From: Salinibacterium sp. dk2585
GTDB lineage: Bacteria > Actinomycetota > Actinomycetes > Actinomycetales > Microbacteriaceae
DNA length: 64,000 nucleotides
NCBI RefSeq assembly: GCF_008001035.1
Contig: NZ_CP042856.1
Span: forward strand, 2,604,001 to 2,668,000
Direction: 5' to 3'
Of the stretch, positions 9,495 through 17,915 are shown piece after piece; the first letter of the stretch is position 1; every line of letters begins with the position of its first letter. Position numbers and translations under genes: made by a program. A model generated the notes under the pieces. That model was given only the letters and a program-made list of their open reading frames with translations. It was not told the origin of the DNA and searched no databases.

Positions 9495-10341
9495 GGCTGA
9501 GGGCACGCTCCCTGCCCTGGGCGACGCTGGTTGCCGACTCACGCCGCGCCATCCGAGACAGGAGCATGGGCGCCAGCAGAAGCCCTGCCGCGGTCCACGC
9601 AGCAAGCACAGGGAAAACCAGCCATAGCCGCCATTCTCCTCCCACCTCGAGCACGGAGAATTCCCCCGGCAGCAGAGCAGCACGGATGCCGAGGCCAACC
9701 CAGTAGAGCGGCGAACCCTGGCCGATAACCTGCGCCCATGTCGGCATGCTCACCATGGGCTGGACAAGACCCGATACCCAGGCGAGGGCGCCGATGAGGA
9801 GAATCCCCCAGCCACCGACCGCGCGCGGACTTCGGAAGATCGAGCCAAGCACGAAGCCGAAGGATGTCAGGGCGATGATGCCCAGCACCAACACGCCCGC
9901 CAGAATGAGCACGTCAAGCGCGGAGAGCGTCATCCGCGGCCAGAGGATGACGACGACCACGACCAGGGTCACCGCCACGACGGCGACGAAGTCCAGGATG
10001 GCCCGCGTCGTGATCCCGGTCGTGTAGGCCCTGACCCCGGAGGGGAGTGACTTCATGCGCAGCAGGGTTCCGTCCTCACGTTCGGTGCTGAGCAGTACCG
10101 CAACGTTGTAGGTCGTCGCAAACGTCAGCTGCACCGCCAGGACGCTCGCGACGACGTACACCGCCATGGGCGTCGTTGAGCCATCGATGAGGGTGGCGTC
10201 GCGGTAGAGATAGACCACGACGCCCGCGATGATGACCCCCACGATCGTGTAGCTGACATCCCCTAGGTTGCGCAGGGACATGATCCACTCGAGCCACCCC
10301 CGCCGCGCGCCGAGTCGCATGGCATTCCACTGTGCGCTCAT
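9487..10341 (-). CDS. ABC-2 type transporter permease
   Basis: A 284-residue membrane subunit with six predicted helices. The first hydrophobic stretch is TIVGVIIAGVVVYLY, and YNVAVLLSTEREDGTLLRMKSLP after helix 2 is the typical ABC-2 loop. The gene overlaps the ATPase gene by 4 nt at its start and the XRE gene at its end. The partner ATPase is of the daunorubicin/multidrug class, so the pair probably exports a hydrophobic compound or lipid; the substrate is unknown. Confidence 0.87.
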   Translation of the reverse strand: MSAQWNAMRLGARRGWLEWIMSLRNLGDVSYTIVGVIIAGVVVYLYRDATLIDGSTTPMAVYVVASVLAVQLTFATTYNVAVLLSTEREDGTLLRMKSLPSGVRAYTTGITTRAILDFVAVVAVTLVVVVVILWPRMTLSALDVLILAGVLVLGIIALTSFGFVLGSIFRSPRAVGGWGILLIGALAWVSGLVQPMVSMPTWAQVIGQGSPLYWVGLGIRAALLPGEFSVLEVGGEWRLWLVFPVLAAWTAAGLLLAPMLLSRMARRESATSVAQGRERALSRV

Positions 10342-11255
10342 CGCGCCGCCTCCCTCTCTTCAGCACCGACATCCTGTGCCGCCGCCTCGTTCCGGCGGGC
10401 GACCATGGCCAGATAGGTGTCTTCGAGTGTCTGTTCGCGCACCCGCAGCTCGGTGACACTGTCACCGTCGCTGCCGAGGAGCTCGCGCACGAAGGCGGTC
10501 GCGTCGCCCGTGCTGTGCACGTGGCGCACGCCGTCCTGCATCCAGCTCACCTCGCTCGCCCCCGCCACCTGCCGGGCGAGTTCGTCCGAGCTTCCGGATG
10601 CCACGATCCGGCCACCGTCGAGGATCGCGATCCGATCCGCCAATACCTCAGCCTCCGCGAGATCGTGGGTGGTGAGGAGGATCGTCGTCTCCTCGAAGTC
10701 GACCAGGCGATGAATGAGTTCATGGAACTCCCGCCGCGCCTGCGGGTCGAAGCCGGCGGTGGGCTCATCGAGGAAGAGCACCTCCGGTCGGCCGACGATG
10801 CCGATCGCGACATCCAGTCGCCGACGCTGCCCGCCCGAGAGCGAACGGATCTGGCTCCCTGCCTTCTCGGAAAGCCCCACCATCTCGATGACCTCATCAG
10901 TGGGAATCGGCCGCGGCATCGCTGCCGCGCCGAAGGGCGCGAAGAACTCCCCCATGTGCCCGAGCAGTTGCCGCACGGTCCACCGCGGGTGATCACGCCA
11001 CGACTGGAGCACCACGCCGATGCGCGCCCGCCACTGCTCGTCACCCCGAGCCGGGTCGACGCCAAGCACGCTCAATTCCCCCGCATCGCGCGAACGAAAG
11101 CCCTCCAGCAGTTCGATCGTGGTCGTCTTGCCCGCACCGTTGGGCCCGAGAAGGGCGACGAGCTCGCCCCTCCCCACGGCAAGGTCCACGCCATCGAGCA
11201 CCACCCGATTGCCGTAGCTCATCCTCAAGCCGCGTGCTTCGATCGCGTTCGCCAC
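10338..11255 (-). CDS. ABC transporter ATP-binding protein (DrrA/CcmA-like)
   Basis: A 305-residue ATPase that would drive the neighbouring ABC-2 permease. Walker A GPNGAGKTTT lies near residues 37-46, signature LSGGQRRR and Walker B VLFLDEPTAGFDP follow, then the switch histidine in LLTTHDLAEAE. A C-terminal extension of about 90 residues is typical of drug-export ATPases. Two in-frame GTG codons compete as start: the first abuts GGAGGT with no spacer, while the second at 11255 has a 6-nt spacer, so 11255 is preferred. The promoter and operator are immediately upstream. Confidence 0.9.
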   Translation of the reverse strand: MANAIEARGLRMSYGNRVVLDGVDLAVGRGELVALLGPNGAGKTTTIELLEGFRSRDAGELSVLGVDPARGDEQWRARIGVVLQSWRDHPRWTVRQLLGHMGEFFAPFGAAAMPRPIPTDEVIEMVGLSEKAGSQIRSLSGGQRRRLDVAIGIVGRPEVLFLDEPTAGFDPQARREFHELIHRLVDFEETTILLTTHDLAEAEVLADRIAILDGGRIVASGSSDELARQVAGASEVSWMQDGVRHVHSTGDATAFVRELLGSDGDSVTELRVREQTLEDTYLAMVARRNEAAAQDVGAEEREAAR

Positions 11256-11288
11256 CGCCACACCTCCATACCGTGTCTCTTACGATCG

Positions 11289-11318
11289 ATAGTAGGTGTA
11301 CTACATTCTGTAGCGCAA
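11289..11318 (-). promoter_or_regulatory. Promoter with embedded operator for the ABC/XRE operon
   Basis: On the minus strand TTGCGC (11318-11313) and TACTAT (11294-11289) are 18 nt apart. The spacer and -10 carry a regular alternation, GTAG-N5-CTAC-N5-GTAG at 11292-11313, giving two overlapping palindromes with a 9-nt step. The most economical reading is autoregulation by the XRE protein encoded at the operon's end. Confidence 0.6.
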
Positions 11319-11399
11319 GAGCCACGCCCCATGGCGGGCGGATGAAGCTACGGCTCCGATGAGGTTCGGCGGAGGCGGCGAACGGACAGGTGGGCGAAG

Positions 11400-13859
11400 C
11401 TACAGCTTCTCGATCGGAGCTATCTTGACGAGGAGGCGCTTGCGCCCCGCCGTGTCGAACTGGATCTCGGCGATGCTCTTGGCCCCGTTGTCGGTCACCG
11501 AACTGACCCGGCCCTCGCCGAAATCGTCGTGGCGCACACGGTCGCCCACCGCAAGCTTGAGGTCGCCGTTGTCGCGCACCGTGCCCGTGACCTTGTTGGC
11601 CCACTGGGTCTTCTCCCCCGCCTCGGCCTTGCGGGCGGCGCGAGCGAGCGCCGTCGCGCTGGGGCCGCCCGAGAATCCGTAGCCCGAACCGCCCCCGCGG
11701 TCGAAGCCGCGTGACGTCGAGCCGGAGCCGATCGCATCCCGTCGCGCGTTGAGTGCGCGCGGCTGCGTGCCTCCCCGACTGTTGGCCATGCCGGGCGACT
11801 GCCGCCACTCGATGAGGTCGGCGGGAATCTCCTGCAGGTAGCGGCTCGGCATCGCCACGTTGACGTCGCCGAACTGCGCGCGCGTCATCGCGAGTGAGAG
11901 GTAGAGACGGCGACGCGCACGCGTGATGCCGACATAGAAGAGGCGCCGCTCCTCGGCGGGACCCCCGGGTTCCCCTGCCGACATCTGGTGGGGCAGCAGC
12001 CCCTCCTCGACTCCCGTGAGGAACACCGAGTCGTATTCGAGGCCCTTCGCCGTGTGGAGGGTCATGAGCGAGACGGTGCCGCTCGTGTCGTCGAGTTCGT
12101 CAGCGGCGGCGACGAGCGTGACCTCGGTGAGGAAGTCGATGAGCGTGCCATCCGGGTTTCGCGTGTTGTATTCGCGGGTCTGGGCGAGGAGTTCCTCGAC
12201 GTTCTCGGCGCGCGCCTCGTCTTGCGGGTCGCGGGATGCGCGCAGCAGGTCGACATAGCCCGTGCGCTTGAGCACGGCCTCCAGCAGGTCGGCGACGCGG
12301 GCCGGCTTGCCTGCGCCCTCAGGCGGGTCGGCCTGCGCCGTGAGCTCGTCGAGTAGCTTCGCCAAGTCGGTGATCGCCCCGCGCACCTTGGGGCCGAGGC
12401 CGAGCTCGTCGACGTTGCGCATGGCATCCCGCAGCGTCATCTCGTGCTTGTCGGCCCACAACTGCATGGCCGCCTCGGTTGCGGGGCCAATGCCGCGCTT
12501 AGGCACGTTCATGATGCGACGCAGGGCGATGGGGTCGGCCGGGTTGGCGATCGCGATGAGGTAGGCCATCGCATCCTTGATCTCGGCCCGCTCGTAGAAC
12601 TTGGTGCCGCCGAGCACCCGATAGGGAATGGCGGAGCGGATGAAGATCTCCTCCAGCGCACGCGTCTGGGCGTTGGTGCGGTAGAAGACGGCAATGTCCT
12701 TGTAGTCGAGGCCGCCCTCATGCAGGGTCGTGATCTCGTCGGCAATGAACTGCGCCTCGTCGTGCTGGCTGTAGCCCGTGAAGCCCACGATCTTCTCGCC
12801 GGAACCGATCGTCGTGAACAGCTTCTTGTCTTTGCGGTCGAAGTTGTTGGAGATGACGGCGTTGGCGGCGTCGAGGATGTTCTGGGTCGAGCGGTAGTTC
12901 TGCTCGAGCAGGATGACCTTCGAGTTGGGGAAGTCGCGCTCGAACTCGACGATGTTGCGGATGTCTGCCCCGCGGAACGCGTAGATCGACTGGTCGGAGT
13001 CACCGACGACCGTGAGCGAGGCGCCCGGGATTCGACCGACGCCGTCGCGCTCGCTGCGCCCATACCCGAGCTCGGATTCGAGCGAGTCGGCGACGTGCGC
13101 ATCGACCGGCCGGGTCAGCTCGCGAATGAGCGAGTACTGGGCGTGGTTGGTGTCCTGGTACTCGTCGACGAGGATGTGGCGGAACCGCCGCTGGTACACC
13201 GCCGCCACCTGCGGAAAGGCGCGGAAGAGGTACACCGTCTGGCCGATGAGGTCATCAAAGTCGAAGGCGTTCGCCCGCTGGAGTTCGCGCGTGTAGGTGC
13301 GGAAGAGTTCCGCGAAGACCCGCTCGGCCGGGTCGTTGAAGTTTGCATTGCGGGCGTAGGACTCGACATCGTTGAGTTCGTTCTTGAGCCGGGAGATCTT
13401 GCTCGCGACCGAGCTGACCGTGAAGCCGAAGGCATCCGCCTCCTGCTCCTTGATGATGCGCTTGATGAGGGCCCGCGAGTCAGCCGAGTCGTAGATCGTG
13501 AAGTTCTTCGTGAAGCCGAAGTTCTCGGCCTCGCGCCGGAGGATGCGCACGCACGCGGAGTGGAAGGTCGAGATCCACATGCCCTCGGCCGCTTGGCCGA
13601 TGAGTGCCTCGACGCGCTCGCGCATCTCCGAGGCAGCCTTGTTGGTGAAGGTGATCGCGAGGATCTGGCTCGGCCACGCCTCCTGGGATTGCAGCAGGCC
13701 GGCGACGCGGCGGGTCAACACACTCGTCTTGCCCGAGCCTGCGCCCGCGACGATCAGCAGTGACTGACCCCGATATTCGACGGCCTCCCGCTGCTGCGGG
13801 TTGAGGCCATCGAGGAGAGGATTCGCGGGGGCGCCGTCGGCGTCGAGGATGAAGGTCAT
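11400..13859 (-). CDS. pcrA: ATP-dependent DNA helicase PcrA/UvrD
   Basis: A superfamily 1A 3'-5' helicase for nucleotide excision repair and for clearing RNA polymerase and replication conflicts. The 819 residues cover the full length. LNPQQREAV (Q motif) is at 19-27 and Walker A GAGSGKTSVL at 39-48. The DEYQDTN box (motif II), GDSDQSIYAFRGAD (motif III) and LEQNYRSTQNIL (motif IV) follow, then VSLMTLHTAKGLEYDSVF (motif V) and VGITRARRRLYL (motif VI). The C-terminus has a Gly/Arg/Ser-rich linker and a Tudor-like fold (VGDRVRHDDFGEGRV) as in PcrA proteins that contact RNA polymerase. Confidence 0.96.
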   Translation of the reverse strand: MTFILDADGAPANPLLDGLNPQQREAVEYRGQSLLIVAGAGSGKTSVLTRRVAGLLQSQEAWPSQILAITFTNKAASEMRERVEALIGQAAEGMWISTFHSACVRILRREAENFGFTKNFTIYDSADSRALIKRIIKEQEADAFGFTVSSVASKISRLKNELNDVESYARNANFNDPAERVFAELFRTYTRELQRANAFDFDDLIGQTVYLFRAFPQVAAVYQRRFRHILVDEYQDTNHAQYSLIRELTRPVDAHVADSLESELGYGRSERDGVGRIPGASLTVVGDSDQSIYAFRGADIRNIVEFERDFPNSKVILLEQNYRSTQNILDAANAVISNNFDRKDKKLFTTIGSGEKIVGFTGYSQHDEAQFIADEITTLHEGGLDYKDIAVFYRTNAQTRALEEIFIRSAIPYRVLGGTKFYERAEIKDAMAYLIAIANPADPIALRRIMNVPKRGIGPATEAAMQLWADKHEMTLRDAMRNVDELGLGPKVRGAITDLAKLLDELTAQADPPEGAGKPARVADLLEAVLKRTGYVDLLRASRDPQDEARAENVEELLAQTREYNTRNPDGTLIDFLTEVTLVAAADELDDTSGTVSLMTLHTAKGLEYDSVFLTGVEEGLLPHQMSAGEPGGPAEERRLFYVGITRARRRLYLSLAMTRAQFGDVNVAMPSRYLQEIPADLIEWRQSPGMANSRGGTQPRALNARRDAIGSGSTSRGFDRGGGSGYGFSGGPSATALARAARKAEAGEKTQWANKVTGTVRDNGDLKLAVGDRVRHDDFGEGRVSSVTDNGAKSIAEIQFDTAGRKRLLVKIAPIEKL

Positions 13860-13907
13860 GTCGCCCTCAAGTCTAGGCTCGACCCCTGACAGGGCCCCCG
13901 CGATCGA

Positions 13908-15125
13908 CTAGACGACCTCGAAGAGGCCGGCGCCGCCCATGCCGCCGCCGATGCACATCGTGACGACGACGTACTTGGCGCCGCGGCGCTTGCCCTCGAG
14001 GAGGGCGTGACCCGTCATGCGCGCGCCCGACATCCCGTAGGGGTGGCCGATCGAGATGGCGCCACCGTTGACGTTGAACTTGTCGGGGTCGATGCCGAGC
14101 TTGTCGCGGCAGTAGAGCGTCTGCGACGCGAAGGCCTCGTTGAGCTCCCACAGGTCGATGTCATCGACTGTGAGGCCGTGCTGCTTGAGCAGCTTCGGCA
14201 CGGCGTAGACCGGCCCAATGCCCATCTCCTCGGGGGAGACTCCGGCGACGGCCATGCCGCGGTAGATGCCGAGGGGCTGGAGCCCGCGGCGGCTGGCCTC
14301 GCCCGCCTCCATGAGCACAGAAGCGGATGCGCCGTCGGAGAGCTGCGAGGCGTTGCCAGCCGTGACGGTGGCGTGCGGGATGCTGGTGCCGTCGACGGCC
14401 TTCACCCCGTCGGAGAGCACGGTGCGGAGGCTCGAGAGACCCTCGATCGTGGTCTCGGGCCGGTTGCCCTCGTCGAGCTCGAGCGTGACCTCCCTGAAGC
14501 TCACCTCGCCGGTCTCCTTGTCGGCGACACCCATCGAGGCCGTGAAGGGAACGATCTCGTCGGCGTAGAGGCCCGCGCGCTGGGCAGCGGCGACCCGCTG
14601 CTGCGACTGGAGGGCGTACTCGTCCTGATAGTCGCGGCTCACGCCGTAACGCTCCGAGACGATCTCGGCCGTCTCCAGCATCGGCATATAGATCGAGGGC
14701 ACGTGCTCCTGGAGCCAGGGGTTGAACATCCGGTAGGTGTTGCGATGGTTGTTCTGCACGAGCGAGATGGACTCGAGGCCGGCCCCGATCGCGATCTGCT
14801 GGCCGTCGACCATGATCTGCTTGGCCGCCGTGGCGATTGCCATGAGGCCGGAACCGCACTGGCGGTCCATCGTCATGCCCGAGACGGTGGCGGGGAGGCC
14901 CGCGCGCAGGGCCGCCTGACGGGCGACGTTGATGCCCGCCGTGCCCTCCTGCATGGCGACGCCGACGATGACGTCTTCGATCTCGGCTCCCTCGACACCG
15001 GCACGCTCGACGGCGGCGGCGATTGCGTGGCCGCCGAGATCCTGAGCCTCCGTGTTGTTGAAAGCGCCGCGGTAGGCGCGCCCGATGGGCGTGCGGGCGG
15101 TCGAGACGATGACTGCTTCTCTCAT
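13908..15125 (-). CDS. Acetyl-CoA C-acyltransferase (thiolase)
   Basis: A 405-residue thiolase of the FadA/AtoB fold that cleaves or condenses beta-ketoacyl-CoA. The acyl-accepting cysteine is C90 in [11 protein letters not shown], the histidine H361 in [14 protein letters not shown], and the second cysteine C391 in [14 protein letters not shown], so the active site is complete. No hydroxyacyl-CoA dehydrogenase/enoyl hydratase gene is adjacent, so the direction (fatty acid oxidation or acetoacetyl-CoA synthesis) cannot be fixed from context. Confidence 0.93.
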   Translation of the reverse strand: MREAVIVSTARTPIGRAYRGAFNNTEAQDLGGHAIAAAVERAGVEGAEIEDVIVGVAMQEGTAGINVARQAALRAGLPATVSGMTMDRQCGSGLMAIATAAKQIMVDGQQIAIGAGLESISLVQNNHRNTYRMFNPWLQEHVPSIYMPMLETAEIVSERYGVSRDYQDEYALQSQQRVAAAQRAGLYADEIVPFTASMGVADKETGEVSFREVTLELDEGNRPETTIEGLSSLRTVLSDGVKAVDGTSIPHATVTAGNASQLSDGASASVLMEAGEASRRGLQPLGIYRGMAVAGVSPEEMGIGPVYAVPKLLKQHGLTVDDIDLWELNEAFASQTLYCRDKLGIDPDKFNVNGGAISIGHPYGMSGARMTGHALLEGKRRGAKYVVVTMCIGGGMGGAGLFEVV

Positions 15126-15266
15126 GGTGTGTTCACTCCATCGTGGTTCAAGGGGACGGCTGCCATTCCAACACGGGGCGCGGGCGGGCGCCTCTCCCCT
15201 GCCGGAGTCGCACGCTTCGCGCCCCGTCGACCACGCCGGAATTGTGACGAGCGCACAAGAGCGGCG

Positions 15267-16280
15267 TCAAAGGCGGGCGCGGGCGGCAAGCGCCAGGTCA
15301 GGCTGGTCGGCGAAGACGCCGTCGATCCCTGACGCCATGAGGAGCTGGAACTCCCCCAGCCAGTCACCGAAGCGAGAGGCGTCCGCCCCTCTTCGCAGGT
15401 TGCGTCCGAGGAACTTGTTCTCGGCGCGGAGGGTCCAGCAGAAGGCGGTGAGCCCGGCGGCGTGTGCCCTGTCGACCACGGATGTCACGCCGAGCGTGTT
15501 GCCCGCGGCATCCGTCTGCAGCAGCAGGCGCTTGTCGACACTGATGCCCGCGATGCCGGCGTCGCGCAGGGCGAGCAGCCCCTCGGGCGTGAGGTCGTCG
15601 GCGTAGGGGCGCGCGTGCCGCCCGTCGCGCGCCGACCGGTCGGCCGGCGCACCGCTCGCCTCCAGCAGGTAGACGAGAGGCGCAGGGACACCTTCGCGGC
15701 GGATGCCGTGCAGCACGTCGAGCTCGAAAGCCTCGACCGTGAGGCGGTCATCTCCGGCCCACCCCGCCGCGCGCAGCTCCTCCGCGACGAGGCGGTCGAG
15801 CGGCAACCCGATGGACGCGAAGTAGGTGGCGTGCTTGATCTCCAGCACCAGCCCGACACGGCGGGGCGCGGCATCGATGATCTCCAGCAGGTCGCGCAGG
15901 CGCAGCACTCCGTAGAGGCCGTTGAAGGTCGCGTTGTCTGGCCGCACCTTCGGCACGCGCTCCCTCGCGCGGAGCGTCGCGATCTCGGCCCACGTGAAGT
16001 CCTCCGTGAACCAGCCCGTCAGCTTCTTGCCGTCGATCGTCTTGCTCGTGCGCCGCTCTGCGAACTCGGGACGCTCCGCGACATCCGTCGTTGCCGAGAT
16101 CTCGTTCTCATGCCGCAGCACCAGCACACCATCGCGGGTCGGCACGACATCGGGCTCGATGGCATCCGCGCCGAGGGCGATCGCCAGCTCGTAGGCGGCA
16201 CGCGTGTGCTCGGGGCGGTACCCGCTCGCCCCGCGGTGGCCGATCACCAGGGGCCGGGAATGGCCGGGCACGGATGTCAC
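15267..16280 (-). CDS. Glycerophosphodiester phosphodiesterase
   Basis: Hydrolyses glycerophosphodiesters to glycerol 3-phosphate and an alcohol. The 337 residues show the GDPD TIM-barrel signature: VIGHRGASGYRPEHT near residue 12, AIEPDVVPTRDGVLVLRHE near 40-58 with the metal-binding Glu, Asp and His, then VLEIKH near 145. No signal peptide is present, so it acts in the cytoplasm. The inserts and length match actinobacterial GlpQ-like enzymes. It stands alone, 142 nt from the thiolase. The product would feed glpD at 21.8 kb. Confidence 0.92.
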   Translation of the reverse strand: MTSVPGHSRPLVIGHRGASGYRPEHTRAAYELAIALGADAIEPDVVPTRDGVLVLRHENEISATTDVAERPEFAERRTSKTIDGKKLTGWFTEDFTWAEIATLRARERVPKVRPDNATFNGLYGVLRLRDLLEIIDAAPRRVGLVLEIKHATYFASIGLPLDRLVAEELRAAGWAGDDRLTVEAFELDVLHGIRREGVPAPLVYLLEASGAPADRSARDGRHARPYADDLTPEGLLALRDAGIAGISVDKRLLLQTDAAGNTLGVTSVVDRAHAAGLTAFCWTLRAENKFLGRNLRRGADASRFGDWLGEFQLLMASGIDGVFADQPDLALAARARL

Positions 16281-16352
16281 GGCTCCACGCTACGCGAGAC
16301 CGCGCTGTGGATGACACCCCGCCGGGCGCGCCGCCGTTGCTAGCATGCGTGC

Positions 16353-16586
16353 ATGCCACCCTGCCCGAGCTGCAGCGCCGAACTCACCCAGGACTGGAAG
16401 TTCTGCATCTACTGTGGCTCGGCGATCGTCACGACCGCCGCCGTGCCCGGCGCGATACGCGGAGAGGAGGTCGCGGCGGCACCGCGCACGCGCCTCGACG
16501 TGCCGCTACTCATCGGCATCGTGCTCGGCGTCGCCGGCGCCGCGCTGCTCGTCTACCTGGGCATCCTGTTCTTCGCGCCCGGCTGA
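16353..16586 (+). CDS. Small zinc-ribbon membrane protein
   Basis: A 77-residue protein opening MPPCPSCSAELTQDWKFCIYCGSA. The two CxxC pairs form a predicted zinc ribbon, followed by a linker and a single hydrophobic helix (LLIGIVLGVAGAALLVYLGILFF, about residues 51-73). Function is unknown; similar tails anchor regulators of membrane processes. It is divergent from the GDPD gene and precedes the Bax-inhibitor-1 gene by 118 nt, with an ECF-type promoter between them. Confidence 0.75.
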   Translation: MPPCPSCSAELTQDWKFCIYCGSAIVTTAAVPGAIRGEEVAAAPRTRLDVPLLIGIVLGVAGAALLVYLGILFFAPG

Positions 16587-16618
16587 CGAGCATCCCGCCA
16601 CGAATTCGCAGCATAAGC

Positions 16619-16646
16619 GGGAACACCTCCTATAAGTTTGGTGTTG
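16619..16646 (+). promoter_or_regulatory. ECF (SigR/SigH/SigE-type) promoter for the BI-1 gene
   Basis: GGGAAC at 16619-16624, exactly 18 nt, then GTTG at 16643-16646. This fits GGGAA(C/T)-N18-GTT, the class used by actinobacterial stress ECF sigma factors. The expected transcription start is about 50 nt before the ATG at 16705. Confidence 0.6.
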
Positions 16647-16704
16647 TACCCCGCAGAGGTGTCACGCCTCGCCAGACCCGGTACCACCAAGGAGAAGACC
16701 ACAG

Positions 16705-17499
16705 ATGGCCAACCCCGCATTCAGCAACTCGCCTGCATTCGCGGCGGGTGCAAAGGCAGTCGACTACTCGAAGCCGATCTCGGCCGAGGAACTCGACGCC
16801 ATGTACGGTCGCCCCTCGGCGACCCCCGTCGACACCGACCGGATGTCGTACGAAGACACGATCGTCAAGACGCTCATCGCCTTCGGCCTGCTCGTCGCCA
16901 CCGCTGCCGTCGGCTGGTTCGTGCCGCTACTCATGATCCCTGGAGCGATCGCCGGTTTCGTGCTCGCGCTCGTCAACATCTTCAAGAAGCAGCCCTCGCG
17001 CGGCCTGATCCTCGCGTACGCGGCGGCCCAGGGGCTGTTCGTCGGTGGCATCTCGGCCATGTTCAACAGCATGTGGGACGGCATCGTCACCCAGGCCGTC
17101 TTCGGCACCCTCGCCGTGATTGGCGTGACGCTCTTCCTCTTCCTCAACGGCAAGGTGCGCACATCACCGCGCATGACCAAGATCTTCCTTGTCGCGATGG
17201 TCGGTTACGCGGTGTTCTCGCTCGTCAACCTCGGCCTGATGCTGTTCGGCGTCACCGATGGTATGTTCGGCGCGCGCAGCATCGAGATCATCCCTGGCGT
17301 GCCGCTCGGCGCGATCCTCGGTGTGTTGATCGTGCTCCTCGCGGCCTACTCGCTCGTCATGGACTTCGAGAACGTGAAGACCGGCGTCGAGCGCGGCGCT
17401 CCCCGCATCTTCGGATGGCAGGCCGCCTTCGGCATCATGGTCACCGTCGTGTGGCTCTACGTCGAGATCCTGCGCCTCATCGCGATCTTCCGCGAGTAG
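16705..17499 (+). CDS. Bax inhibitor-1/YccA family membrane protein
   Basis: A 264-residue protein with a 55-residue cytosolic N-terminus (MANPAFSNSPAFAAGAKAVDY) and seven hydrophobic helices from about residue 60 to the C-terminus. The order and length match the BI-1/YccA (TMBIM) family of pH-gated calcium-leak-like channels. AAQGLFVGGISAMFN and the ending WLYVEILRLIAIFRE are typical of the actinobacterial branch. AAGGAG lies upstream of the ATG. The promoter pattern suggests induction by envelope or thiol stress (inference). A rho-independent hairpin follows the stop. Confidence 0.9.
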   Translation: MANPAFSNSPAFAAGAKAVDYSKPISAEELDAMYGRPSATPVDTDRMSYEDTIVKTLIAFGLLVATAAVGWFVPLLMIPGAIAGFVLALVNIFKKQPSRGLILAYAAAQGLFVGGISAMFNSMWDGIVTQAVFGTLAVIGVTLFLFLNGKVRTSPRMTKIFLVAMVGYAVFSLVNLGLMLFGVTDGMFGARSIEIIPGVPLGAILGVLIVLLAAYSLVMDFENVKTGVERGAPRIFGWQAAFGIMVTVVWLYVEILRLIAIFRE

Positions 17500-17519
17500 T
17501 CACTGAGAGTCAAGCAAGG

Positions 17520-17545
17520 AGGGCCGTTCCGAAAGGGGCGGCCCT
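17520..17545 (+). terminator. Rho-independent terminator of the BI-1 gene
   Basis: AGGGCCG at 17520-17526 pairs with CGGCCCT at 17539-17545 around a 12-nt loop and is followed by TTCT. It lies 20 nt after the stop and can also serve the convergent gene ending at 17562. Confidence 0.75.
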
Positions 17546-17561
17546 TTCTGCATTGGGCGGG

Positions 17562-17831
17562 CTACGCCTTGCGGCGGCGACCGAACAAGCGCCGCTTCGG
17601 GGTCTCCGGCGAGCGCGCGGCCTCAGTCTCGACAACGATGGGCGACGGGCGCAGGCTCGTGAGACCCCGCTCAGAGTCCTTCACCAGGCGAGCCCAGTCG
17701 CAGCGCACGCACTGCACAACATAGCGATGCACCGATAGGCCGGTACCGAAGAACGGGTTGGGCACCGTACGTATTCGGGAGCGGCACAATGGACATGAGA
17801 CTCTCCGCACATCCGCTCGGCTCCGGTACAT
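17562..17831 (-). CDS. Hypothetical protein with two CxxC pairs
   Basis: An 89-residue protein beginning MYRSRADVRRVSCPLCRSRIRTVPN. The pairs CPLC and CVRC, about 27 residues apart, form a likely zinc ribbon, and the C-terminus is basic (PKRRLFGRRRKA). No family was recognised. The ATG at 17831 could be replaced by a later start, but the first cysteine pair argues for an N-terminus before residue 13. The 84 nt upstream are relatively AT-rich and contain TTTACCATAG, a possible -10 region. Confidence 0.55.
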   Translation of the reverse strand: MYRSRADVRRVSCPLCRSRIRTVPNPFFGTGLSVHRYVVQCVRCDWARLVKDSERGLTSLRPSPIVVETEAARSPETPKRRLFGRRRKA

Positions 17832-17915
17832 ACCAACTATGGTAAACCGACAGGTCTACTCACTTGTCCCCCGAAGCGCTAAATACTTGTACCCCGATAT
17901 GGGTTCAGAGTGCGG

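Noticed and set aside
9495-9698. Extended N-terminus of the XRE regulator
   Set aside because: The added residues are Cys/Trp/Arg-rich and lie within the ABC permease gene; GTG 9494 gives a normal short regulator.
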